NCBI RefSeq assembly: GCF_009796285.1
Contig: NZ_CP047020.1
Location: 9,300,001 to 9,364,000, forward strand
Source of the DNA: Streptomyces broussonetiae
Lineage (GTDB): Bacteria; Actinomycetota; Actinomycetes; Streptomycetales; Streptomycetaceae
DNA: 64,000 nucleotides
Direction: 5' to 3'
Shown one piece after another: positions 8,560-16,482 of the stretch. The stretch's first letter is position 1, and each line of letters begins with the position of its first letter. The notes below the pieces were generated by a model. The model did not search any database. It was given only the letters and a program-made list of their open reading frames with translations, and was not told where the DNA came from. The translations under genes and the position numbers were made by a program.

Positions 8560-9528
8560 GCCCCCCTTTTAGTCATGGAGGAGGAGGGTAAGGCATCCGC
8601 TGCAGCGCGGCAGTGGTGGGGTGCTTCCATCCTGCGCAACTCGCCGTGAGCAGCGGCTCACCCCTTCCCGCGTGACAGCATTCCGGCCGCGGGTCTCACG
8701 CGCGCCAGGGGTAGCGCTGGTGTCGTGGCCGGTCTCCAAGCCTGGTCCCGGCACCGCCTGGCCCACACGCCGGTTCATGCATGTCCGCCTCGTGCCGGGC
8801 CTCTCCCGCTGATCACGTCGGCGGCATGTCGTGCTCTGGTGAGAGGAGAGCAAGATCGCGCCATGCCCCAGAAGGGGCCACCCAGGCTCGACCGAGGGCA
8901 CGCAGGCCGCGCCACCGTATCGAACAGGGCACAGGCCGTCTCGGTCGCGGCGCTCTGCGTGGGTAGGGCAGCCCGATCCAGCACGACGGCGCCTGCATGT
9001 GCTGTGCCGGTGCCCCCAGTTCGCGATGAATCCCAACTCGCTGCACAGCACGTCTGACCACTGCTCGGCAAAGCCCAACAGCGCAGCGTCAGGCACGTTG
9101 GGCCGGGGCATACCACGGCAAAACTTCCGCACTCATGTCGGCGTGAGGCTGGTGGATGTCATGTTCGTGGGCTGCGGCGGCTTGGGCGGTACGGCTACCT
9201 GCGGTGTGACAGCTCGCGGTGACGGAGGTCTCAAGGGGGCATGATCCATGGTGCAGCATCCATGGTGCAGCGAGGACGTACATCGCGGCGGCAGCGCGCG
9301 GCGGCCGAGGCCGTCCGGCGGGCTGCCGCAGAGGTTCGTCGCGCCCAGCAGACGCCGCGGCACCCTGTGGGCGCCCAGCGAGGTGATCGAACTCGCGGCG
9401 CCTGGAAACCCGGCCGAGCGCGATCGGCTTGACGGCGTCGCCCAGGTATCGACGTGTGCTGCCGGCTGCCGGGTCCGTGCCGAGGCCGAAGAAGAAGCCA
9501 TGCAGAGCGGCTTGAGGACGGCGCCGAG
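8560..9528. other. Non-coding or decayed stretch
   Basis: Nearly 1 kb with only short overlapping frames of biased composition. No domain was recognised on either strand. The only structure noted is the tandem 14-bp repeat at 9244-9271. Confidence 0.45.
9244..9271. repeat. Tandem 14-bp repeat
   Basis: ATCCATGGTGCAGC occurs twice head to tail (9244-9257 and 9258-9271) in a stretch with no recognisable gene. No function can be assigned. Confidence 0.8.
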
Positions 9529-9630
9529 GTGAGACTCGGGGTGTTCTTGTCCAACAGTAAGAGCCGGCAGGACAAACTCACCCAGCGACAGCACGACGCA
9601 TTACACGAGCCGGGCATGGAGCGGGCATGA
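9529..9630 (+). pseudogene. Helicase-associated-domain fragment
   Basis: From the GTG at 9529 the frame reads RLGVFLSNSKSRQDKLT, then QHDALHEPGMERA, and ends at TGA 9628-9630. Streptomyces proteins with repeated helicase-associated domains contain units of the form LGVFL(S)NxKSRRDKLTxxQLxALxxLGxxWA. This is one such unit, the last one, with two or three substitutions. The rest of the gene has been lost. Confidence 0.55.
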
Positions 9631-10171
9631 AGGACCGCCCACAACGGCCCCACCCCAGCGCGGATTTCTCCGGCCACAGCGGGCCATAGCCCCAGTGACC
9701 CGATATTCCGCCACGATCGGCTCATGCGGCCCGGGTCCCTCCGGCCAGTCCGAGAGCCGTGCAGGCACCGGGATACGGCCAACCATGCACGAAGGCAAGC
9801 CGGTGGAAACTGAATCGTAAATTAGTTGACAGTCGTTTTCAGGTTGCACATTCTACATTTGTCCATCCGTGAGCGGGTGACTAGTGTTGTCGGTGTAGCG
9901 AGATCGTCACCATGACTGAGATGCCACAAATATTCGCACACCGCGGAAACTGTCCTGCCGAGTAGGTTGCAGGGATCCCTTGAGTACCGTTCGTCACAAG
10001 CCGGTTGGGTCCCCGGGGCTTTGACCGGACGTCTCGCTCCATCACAGCTCCCCCCCACCGACCTTGCCTCCATGAGCCGTCGGCTTGTCTGATGCGCAGC
10101 TGGCGGTGCCGGGACGGAACCCAGACCGAGGTTCGAGCCGCTTCGCCATGGTGCGCAGTGGAAGGAAAGAC
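9631..10171. other. Intergenic region ahead of the unknown cassette
   Basis: 541 bases with an AT-rich part (about 9815-9970) and no convincing gene. AAGGAAAG near 10162-10169 is the ribosome-binding site of the first cassette gene. Confidence 0.5.
9826..9854 (+). promoter_or_regulatory. Possible promoter upstream of the unknown cassette
   Basis: The stretch 9820-9960 is clearly richer in A and T than its surroundings. It contains a perfect TTGACA at 9826-9831 followed after 17 bases by CATTCT (9849-9854), a poor match to TATAAT. The distance to the first gene (10172) is over 300 bases, so the link is uncertain. Confidence 0.25.
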
Positions 10172-11635
10172 ATGGCTTACCAGCTGGGCGACCTTGGTCG
10201 CCTATTCCACGACCAGATGTACAACGTTCTCGCGGGGGGCGACGCGAATGTGCCGCCTGCCAAAGACGCCTTCATCACGTGGTGCACACCGGGGTTGCCG
10301 TACCAGCCAGCGGACTTCACCTTCGCGGCGCAGGGAATTGGTACCGGTGCCACTGCGGAGGAGGACAAGGTCCTGCTCCAGCAGGCGTTCAACTTCGCGT
10401 CGCTGATCGACTTCATTCCTGACGCGACGGCTGCCTACTCCACCGACCGTCAGGAAGGAGTGTGGCGCAATGCAAGTGGTGCACGGCTGAGCGAGATTTA
10501 CGGACAGATCCTGAAGTTCTCCAAGGTCGTCAATGACGAGCTGACCGACGAACAGAAGCAGAAACTGGAAAAGTTCCGCGGCCTACTGCGGGTGACCCGA
10601 ACGGTGAAGGACATCGTCACCGACGAGGAGAAGCAGGTCACCGAAGACAGCCCCATGCTCAAGGCATACAAGGCCGGCATGCAGGCGTACATCGCAGCCG
10701 CCCTCAACTACAACAACAAGCGCATCGCCGCGGAGGCGGCCGTTGGAGAGGCGGGCAAGGCAGCCGTGGCGGACTGGGCCAACAACGCGCAGCTCTACCA
10801 GATGCAGCTGAGTGCCGCCATGGACGACTGGACGTCCAACGGCTATCGCAACGACGTGGATGAGATCAATGCGTACATCAACCAGGTGACAGAAAAGTCG
10901 ATGCTGCTGTGGAAGCAGCACCTGGAACAGATGTACAACGACGCCATCGTCAATGCTCTCACGCCAGGGGAGCGCTTTTTCTCAACCACCGTGGTGCCCG
11001 GTGACTTCGCCTCGGCGGAGGGCTGGACCGGATACTCCATGTATCACCAAATGATCGATTCCTCACACGAGGGACAGACCACCTCCTGGTCGGCTGGTGG
11101 CGGAGTCAACTGGGGGCTGTGGAGCGCCAGTGCGGGCGTCACTGAAACATCGTCACAGTACTCGGAAAGCTTTCAGCTCGACGACTTCACGCTGTCGTTC
11201 GACATGACCCAAGTCCAGATCGTGCGGCCATGGTTCTTTCCGGAATTTCTGGAAAACCGGGGCTGGGACCTGCGCAAGGGCGAGGGCTGGAATTACGACG
11301 ATATGCCGTCGGATGGCGGAAGCCCGCCCAAGGGCAGGTTCATCGGGTACCCACTCCAGGCCCTGTTCATCAAGGATCTCACGATCCATTCCGCCCAGTT
11401 CGCCCAGGCATTCAGCTCCTACTCCAATTCCACGAGCGTCAACGCCAGTGTCGGCTGGGGACCGTTCACGCTCAATGGCAGCTACAGCCATGCCGAGTCC
11501 GGTGATCATTTCCACTCGGAGAGTGATGGAGCGACCATCAGCGTCCCCGGGATGCAGATCATCGGCTTCGTCAACCACTTGCTCGGCAAGACGCCGAACC
11601 TGCTGGACGGCATCAGCCAGGACCAGCTTGTCTGA
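10172..11635 (+). CDS. Unknown protein, first of two paralogues in a cassette
   Basis: 487 residues, starting at the ATG at 10172 behind AAGGAAAG. No signal peptide and no certain transmembrane helix. Residues about 105-260 are largely charged and helical (LTDEQKQKLEKFRGLL, an Ala-rich segment 160-215, LLWKQHLEQMY). Residues about 300-440 are rich in Ser, Gly, Trp and beta-strand patterns (SWSAGGGVNWGLWSASAGV, TSVNASVGWGPFTLNGSYSH). A distinctive block IVRPWFFPEFLENRGW followed by SDGGSPPKGRFIGYP (350-394) recurs in the next protein. Helices then amphipathic strands would suit a pore-forming or lectin-like protein, but that is inference only. It leads a closely spaced plus-strand set (29, 40 and about 71 bases between genes). 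I do not recognise the family. Confidence 0.8.
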   Translation: MAYQLGDLGRLFHDQMYNVLAGGDANVPPAKDAFITWCTPGLPYQPADFTFAAQGIGTGATAEEDKVLLQQAFNFASLIDFIPDATAAYSTDRQEGVWRNASGARLSEIYGQILKFSKVVNDELTDEQKQKLEKFRGLLRVTRTVKDIVTDEEKQVTEDSPMLKAYKAGMQAYIAAALNYNNKRIAAEAAVGEAGKAAVADWANNAQLYQMQLSAAMDDWTSNGYRNDVDEINAYINQVTEKSMLLWKQHLEQMYNDAIVNALTPGERFFSTTVVPGDFASAEGWTGYSMYHQMIDSSHEGQTTSWSAGGGVNWGLWSASAGVTETSSQYSESFQLDDFTLSFDMTQVQIVRPWFFPEFLENRGWDLRKGEGWNYDDMPSDGGSPPKGRFIGYPLQALFIKDLTIHSAQFAQAFSSYSNSTSVNASVGWGPFTLNGSYSHAESGDHFHSESDGATISVPGMQIIGFVNHLLGKTPNLLDGISQDQLV

Positions 11636-11664
11636 CCGCTCATTTACCGCAAAGGCCCGAGCTC

Positions 11665-13227
11665 ATGAACGACGGTGCATTGGCGGCCCCTCTCGACACG
11701 GTAACCATGCTCGGCCTCGGCATCAGGTTGCGGCAGCTGCTCACCGATACCGACCACATGGTCGCCGTCCCCGTCACCCCCGTGGTGTATCAGGACAGCC
11801 GGCTGCGGCTGGGCGGGCAGCTCGACGCAGCCGGGGAGAACGCGCTGGCCGAACTCTCCGAGCTGTTCAACCGCGTCCCCACGCATGCCATATGGTCCCC
11901 GCTCGCCGACAGCCCCCACCTGTGGGACATCTACGGCGAAGTCCTGGGCGCCGGCCTGGCGCACGACAGCCTGACTCCGGACGAGAAACAGCGCTGCGGC
12001 ACCGCGTCGGGATACCTGTACGACACCGCAGCGAACGGCAGCTCCACTCCGTCGGCTGCGCTGCGCGACTATCAGGCTGCGCGGCAGGCCTGGCTCCAGG
12101 CAGATGTCGAGTACCGTCAGGCGCAGCAGACCGCGAGCATGTCAGCGGATCCGGCGGTGCGGGACCACTGGACACAGGTCGACGAGCCCAAACTGCGGCA
12201 GGTACGCGACGACGCCCTGGCCACCTGGCAGACTACCGGCCACAAGAACCAGGTCGAGGATGCCCTACGGCTCATCTCCGATCTCTCGGCGAAGTCTCCG
12301 TCGGCGATCTGGAAACGGCACCGGGACACCTTCGATCCCAATCTGCCCGACCAGTTCACCACCGCGCCGAACGGCGAGCGCTTCGCGCCCACGTTCTACG
12401 CACCGGCCGGCGCGCTCGATACCCCATGGCCACGCGCGGTACTGCCACGGGACGTGTTGGAATCCTTGGTCGCGCAGGCACCTGCGGAGGTGACCGCGGC
12501 ACTGGGCGGAACGGTCGACACTGCAGTCCAGGCACTGTCCTTCGACTACTGCGTGGTCTCTCTCCTGCGACCCTGGCTGGACCCGGCTATGGAGCTATTC
12601 GGCTCGAGGGCCTGGAAGCCTCCCGAGGGCACCCTGCCACTGAGCGACGGTGGCGACCCGCCACAGGGACGGTGCACCACATATGTGGAGTCCGTCGCCC
12701 TGGCACGCAACATCGACATCACCCGGCGCAGCCCCGGGCCCACGGTCGTCTCCTCGGGGGACACCGTACTGAAGGGCACCTGGATCATCGACCTCGACAC
12801 CGGAGCCTCGGTCAGCGACCTGTTCGACGGGGACATCTGGTGGGAACAGCTCACCGCGACCTCAGCCCAGATGACACCAGGCAAACGGGCCAGGATCACC
12901 AACCTGGGCGTCACCGACTTCGACAGCATCGGCCTCGACCAGCTCGTATCACTCAGCTACGGCACCGATCCGATCCCCGGGAATCCGGACCCGACCAACC
13001 GGCTGGTCGACGGGGACGTCTTCGCGGTGGAGACCTCGGAGGGCAACTTCACGAAGGTACTGGTCGTCAAGTACGGCTACAACATGCTGATCCGCTGGGT
13101 GACCTACAAGTGGGGCCCGCCGACGGACATGCACAACACCACGGCACCAGGGGACGTCTACCTGGCTGCGTTCGTCTGCCGGCGTCTCCCGAAGAGCCCC
13201 GACCCCGACCCGGCTCTGTCCTGGTGA
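11665..13227 (+). CDS. Unknown protein, second paralogue in the cassette
   Basis: 520 residues from the ATG at 11665. It is paralogous to the preceding protein along most of its length. LTPDEKQ matches LTDEQKQ. WQTTGHKNQVEDA...IWKRH matches WTSNGYRNDVDEI...LWKQH. GERFAPTFYAP matches GERFFSTTVVP. LLRPWLDPAMELFGSRAW then LSDGGDPPQGR matches IVRPWFFPEFLENRGW then SDGGSPPKGR. It differs by an extra C-terminal part (about 400-510) with GKRARITNLGVTDFDSIG and VDGDVFAVETSEGNFTKVLV, which looks beta-rich. No signal peptide. Two adjacent homologues with different C-termini suggest a hetero-oligomer. Function unknown. Confidence 0.8.
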   Translation: MNDGALAAPLDTVTMLGLGIRLRQLLTDTDHMVAVPVTPVVYQDSRLRLGGQLDAAGENALAELSELFNRVPTHAIWSPLADSPHLWDIYGEVLGAGLAHDSLTPDEKQRCGTASGYLYDTAANGSSTPSAALRDYQAARQAWLQADVEYRQAQQTASMSADPAVRDHWTQVDEPKLRQVRDDALATWQTTGHKNQVEDALRLISDLSAKSPSAIWKRHRDTFDPNLPDQFTTAPNGERFAPTFYAPAGALDTPWPRAVLPRDVLESLVAQAPAEVTAALGGTVDTAVQALSFDYCVVSLLRPWLDPAMELFGSRAWKPPEGTLPLSDGGDPPQGRCTTYVESVALARNIDITRRSPGPTVVSSGDTVLKGTWIIDLDTGASVSDLFDGDIWWEQLTATSAQMTPGKRARITNLGVTDFDSIGLDQLVSLSYGTDPIPGNPDPTNRLVDGDVFAVETSEGNFTKVLVVKYGYNMLIRWVTYKWGPPTDMHNTTAPGDVYLAAFVCRRLPKSPDPDPALSW

Positions 13228-13267
13228 CAGCACAGAAGTGACCCACACGGAAGGAAAGCACGCAGCG

Positions 13268-13948
13268 ATGCAGATGCCGCACACCGATGTGGGCGTCCAT
13301 GGCATGGTCCTGCTGGGGGCACAGACCGTCTGCGCCAGCCACATGCCCATGTTCACGGATCCGCACAATTACCAGGTCATCGTCCAGATCGGTCCCGCCC
13401 TCGGCCAGTACCAGGACCTTCGGGCCCACTTCGGCACCGCCGCGCTGTGCACCCTGCGCCCCGAACCGTTCGGGATCGACGGCCTGAAACCAGACCGTAA
13501 CGGCCGTCCGGCCCTGTCTGCATTGACGGCCGAGCTGTTCTTCGGGCACTTCGAGCGCGGGGGCGATCCTCGAGGCCAGGTCGGCGTCGAGGTTCTGCGG
13601 ACGCTGGACTTCCAACACCTCGAGCCGCACGCGGCCGAGCTGCCGGAGCTGCGCTACTTGCTCTTCGGGCAAGGGCCAGACCTCTTCCTGGCCCACCGGA
13701 TCACCACTCCGCCCGACTTCGACCACCTGCTGACGGCACAGCTCAGCGGAGCCGAGAGCCCAGTACTCCCGCCGGATCGGGCTCTCACGCTGGGCCTGCC
13801 AGGCCGGGAGAACGGATTCGAGAAGCGGCTCGCGCCGGGCGAGCAGATCACCGCCGCTGTCAGGGACGGCCCGAGCAGCGTGCCAGACACGTTGGGTGTC
13901 CAAGTACTCGCGGAGGTGTATCTGGAGACAGACGACCTGGCGTCCTGA
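13268..13948 (+). CDS. Unknown protein, third gene of the cassette (HGM...HMPMF family)
   Basis: 226 residues from the ATG at 13268, which follows AAGGAAAG at about 13250-13257. The N-terminal block VHGMVLLGAQTVCASHMPMF is followed by DPHNYQVIVQI. I have the impression of a wider family with HGM(V/L)--G--T(V/I)--SH(L/M)PMF...PH-YQ, but I cannot name it. The conserved His residues could bind a metal, though that is speculative. The middle has FFGHFERGGD and VEVLRTLDFQHLEP, and the C-terminal half includes PDLFLAHRITTPPDFDHLL. No signal peptide or membrane helix. Same strand and spacing as the two paralogues, so probably co-expressed. Confidence 0.75.
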   Translation: MQMPHTDVGVHGMVLLGAQTVCASHMPMFTDPHNYQVIVQIGPALGQYQDLRAHFGTAALCTLRPEPFGIDGLKPDRNGRPALSALTAELFFGHFERGGDPRGQVGVEVLRTLDFQHLEPHAAELPELRYLLFGQGPDLFLAHRITTPPDFDHLLTAQLSGAESPVLPPDRALTLGLPGRENGFEKRLAPGEQITAAVRDGPSSVPDTLGVQVLAEVYLETDDLAS

Positions 13949-14019
13949 GGTTTCCGACGGATCCTTTTGCCGGCCTTGGTGATTCACTGACCCGTCAGTG
14001 AGGGGAGGTGATTTCGACT

Positions 14020-14330
14020 ATGCTCCGCAAGCTCAAGTCCGTCGCAGGAATCAGCCAAGGCTCCAAAGAAGAAGTCCCGATCTCCGAAGAACCCTCCGAG
14101 CCGCAGAGCCCCCTGTCCAAGCCTGGAAAAAAGCTGTCCGAGCTTCGGGAAAAAGCTTGTCGAGGTTTTACGCCTGTCAGGGTGCTTCGCGGCTTGACGA
14201 TTGTGTTCGCGGTCCTGGTGTTCGCGATGCTCGTGGACACCTTCGTTGTCAGCGCAATGAGACATACTCAGAACCTGGTCACCTCGGTCATCGCGGTTTT
14301 CGGTGCGCTGGTCCTGACTCCGATGCGATC
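14020..14330 (+). pseudogene. Truncated membrane protein, fourth gene of the cassette
   Basis: The ATG at 14020 lies 8-12 bases after AGGGGAGGTGA. The product starts with a basic and polar segment (MLRKLKSVAG, then EEPSEPQSP), followed by two hydrophobic helices (VLRGLTIVFAVLVFAMLVDTF and NLVTSVIAVFGALVLT). After about 14325 the frame changes character (MRSWVIWLPSSTAPSS) and the plausible continuation lies in other frames, so the C-terminus is lost by frameshift or recombination. An N-terminal cytoplasmic tail with two helices would fit an anchor for the preceding soluble proteins. This is inference. Confidence 0.5.
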
Positions 14331-14554
14331 GTGGGTGATCTGGCTACCCTCGTCAACAGCGCCCAGCTCCACAACCAGCGCGTCTACTGCTGGGTCGCGT
14401 AGGAGTTCATGTTCGGAGCCTGTTCGACGCCCAGCAGGCCGACGCCAGCGAACAGCAACTCCGCGGTATCGGGGCCGAAGGCCTCGGCGGGATGTACGTG
14501 CGCGACGCCGGCCGCCGTGCCCCCAGCCGCCGGGGTCGACCGTGGTCACCACCC
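14331..14554. other. Remnant sequence downstream of the cassette
   Basis: Short protein-like stretches appear in different frames (DAIVGDLATLVNSAQLHNQR and then SEQQLRGIGAEGLGGMYVRD), as expected for a decayed gene. I could not identify its family. Confidence 0.35.
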
Positions 14555-15244
14555 CTACTCGGTCGTGTGCGTCGGGTAGACCTCGACGTCGGTGTAGGCG
14601 CCCTTGATCGCCCCCGCGCCCGCGGGCCACCGCAGGCTCACGGTGTGGGTCTCGTTCGGGGGTGTCACCAGGATGTCGGTCGGGGACGCGAGGCTGTTGC
14701 CGCTGTGGTCGATGTGGTAGGCGAGGTCGAAGACAGCGGTGTCGCCGGGCTTCAGCATGGTGATGCGCGGCTGGGCGTGGCCGCGCTCGATGGGGCTCGA
14801 CGTGTGGTCGGCGTCCTTGATGTCGACACCCGCGAACCCCGTCGCCGAGCAGGTGGTCGAACCCCTGTTGATCATGGTGATGTCGATCCTGCCGGAGTCC
14901 TTGTCGGGCGAGGCGTTCCTGGCGTCGATGGCAAGGTCCTCCGTCTTGCAGAACGTGAGCTTGCCGCCGGTCTTCGTCGTGCCGTTCGCGGTGCCGGCGC
15001 CGGCCTCGGTGTCCTTACCGGAGCCCGGCTTCGCTTTACCGGCCCCCGAACCTCCGGAACCCGAGCCGCCCTCCGACTTCGAGCCACCGTCCGAAGGCGA
15101 AGAAGACGAGGGCGAGGAGGAGGACGACGTCGAGGAGCCCTTGGAGGACGAGTCCTTCCCGGAGTTGTCATTGCCACAGGCGGTGAGCGAGAGGGTGACG
15201 GCGACGCCGATGGCGGCGAGAGCGGTGATGCGAGTGGACTTCAC
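14555..15244 (-). CDS. DUF4232-domain lipoprotein
   Basis: 229 residues from a GTG at 15242-15244 with GGGGGA upstream. Lipoprotein signal with lipobox LTAC (Cys about 23), then a long Ser/Gly/Lys-rich linker (about 25-90), then a beta-sandwich-like domain that fits DUF4232. LTFCKTEDL and STTCSATGF give two conserved cysteines, probably a disulfide. RIDITMINRGSTTC, GDTAVFDLAYH and VSLRWPAG complete the pattern. These are abundant cell-surface proteins of Streptomyces with no assigned activity. Convergent with the unknown cassette. Confidence 0.85.
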   Translation of the reverse strand: MKSTRITALAAIGVAVTLSLTACGNDNSGKDSSSKGSSTSSSSSPSSSSPSDGGSKSEGGSGSGGSGAGKAKPGSGKDTEAGAGTANGTTKTGGKLTFCKTEDLAIDARNASPDKDSGRIDITMINRGSTTCSATGFAGVDIKDADHTSSPIERGHAQPRITMLKPGDTAVFDLAYHIDHSGNSLASPTDILVTPPNETHTVSLRWPAGAGAIKGAYTDVEVYPTHTTE

Positions 15245-15459
15245 GGTGTTCCCCCAGAAGTGGCGCGCTGCGTGTGGTCGGAAGTATTTGTATCTCGCAG
15301 TCAGTTACAGGCGGTTCCCCGCGATGTCTTCGTTCTGTCACCGGCGTATTGACCTCACGGTCGCCCGGCTGCCATCGCTTGCGCGTTTCACTCAGCTGGT
15401 GGTCCACATGGGCAGGCAGGCTTCTCGTCACCTGCGGGGATTGACGTCGGCAGGTCGTC

Positions 15460-15984
15460 TCAATTTCTGACGGCTTCTGCGATCTGCAGGGCGGTCTGGG
15501 CGGGTGTGAGGCGCGTGGTGTCGACGACCTCCGCCTCGGCGTGCAGCCACGTGCGGGCCGCCTCGGCGTACGGCTTGAGGTAGCGGAGACGGAAGGGGGA
15601 GTTGGGGCCAAGCACGGTGTCGCCCGCGATGCGCGCGCGGAGGGTGTCCTGGTCGGCATGGAGGACGAAGTGCCGGACCGGAATGGCATGCTGGGCAAGG
15701 CCCGAGCTGATCTCGCGCCAGTACTGTTCGACCAGGACAGTCATGGGAATCACCAGAGTGCCGCCGGTGTAGTCAAGTACGCGGCGGGCGGTCTCGACCA
15801 CGAGCGACCGCCATGGCGGCCAGTGCTGGAAGTTGTCCGTAGCGGGCAGCCCCGGTGTGATGTCCATGAGTGTCTCGCCGACCTTCTCGGCGTCGAACAC
15901 CCGTGAACCCAGGATCAGTTGCTGCACGTGCACACTGGTCGTCGTCTTGCCTGCGCCATGGGTGCCGTTGAGCCATACGATCAT
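15460..15984 (-). CDS. P-loop kinase-like protein, TmrB-like
   Basis: 174 residues. MIVWLNGTHGAGKTTT gives a Walker A motif (GTHGAGKT, Lys13). FDAEKVGETL and LVIPMTVL...YW mark the nucleotide-kinase fold, and VRHFVLHADQDTLRARI with a late Arg-rich segment resembles TmrB and other small AAA/kinase-like proteins. Bacillus TmrB gives tunicamycin resistance by binding the drug; other relatives are uncharacterised. The start is set at the ATG at 15982-15984, where the P-loop lies at the usual distance. Longer in-frame starts exist but add an unrelated extension. The gene stands alone on the minus strand. Confidence 0.75.
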   Translation of the reverse strand: MIVWLNGTHGAGKTTTSVHVQQLILGSRVFDAEKVGETLMDITPGLPATDNFQHWPPWRSLVVETARRVLDYTGGTLVIPMTVLVEQYWREISSGLAQHAIPVRHFVLHADQDTLRARIAGDTVLGPNSPFRLRYLKPYAEAARTWLHAEAEVVDTTRLTPAQTALQIAEAVRN

Positions 15985-16249
15985 GGGACTCGACGCTAGC
16001 GTCGAGCGGGCCGCCGCAGCAGGCACATCAGAGATCCGGTACGGCTTCGGCGTGGCGGTGACAACTATGGTGCTCAGACTCAGTACTGGACCGGCGGGGC
16101 AGTAGGCACAGTTCCAACACCGCAGGGCGGCCTCCGCCACGCCCGGGGCCGCCCTGCGGCGTTCCATCGTCGCGTACGACGCGTCGCCACCCCTGCCCGT
16201 ACGTCTCGGGGTCCGCGGGGACGGCGGCGAGTACGGCGATGGCCGGTCC

Positions 16250-16345
16250 CCTCACGCATTGGTGCGGGGCCGCGCGCGGCGGACGGCGGCAGATGACCTC
16301 AAGGACACTCGCCGGGCCGTGCTCGGACAAGGCCAGTGCTCTCAT
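16250..16345 (-). pseudogene. N-terminal scrap of a zinc-type (quinone) oxidoreductase
   Basis: From the ATG at 16343-16345 the frame reads MRALALSEHGPASVLEV, the usual first strand of MDR-type quinone oxidoreductases (M-A-----GxPxVLxV), with a looser RRPPRAAPHQ after it. Nothing of the catalytic or NADPH domains follows. Confidence 0.4.
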
Positions 16346-16482
16346 GCCGTCGGACGTTTACGCGCGGGCCCGCTTGCTTTTCCTGCAGGCCAGAACGGCA
16401 GTTGAACGCGCGCAGCTCGCTGACCGAGAATGGTCCGACTGGCCTGCGCCGTTTCGGCGGCTGACCGTTTCCAGGGGGGAAA

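Noticed and set aside
9826..9854. Definite promoter for the unknown cassette
   Set aside because: TTGACA is perfect, but the -10 match is poor and the distance to the gene exceeds 300 bases. Listed only as a weak candidate.
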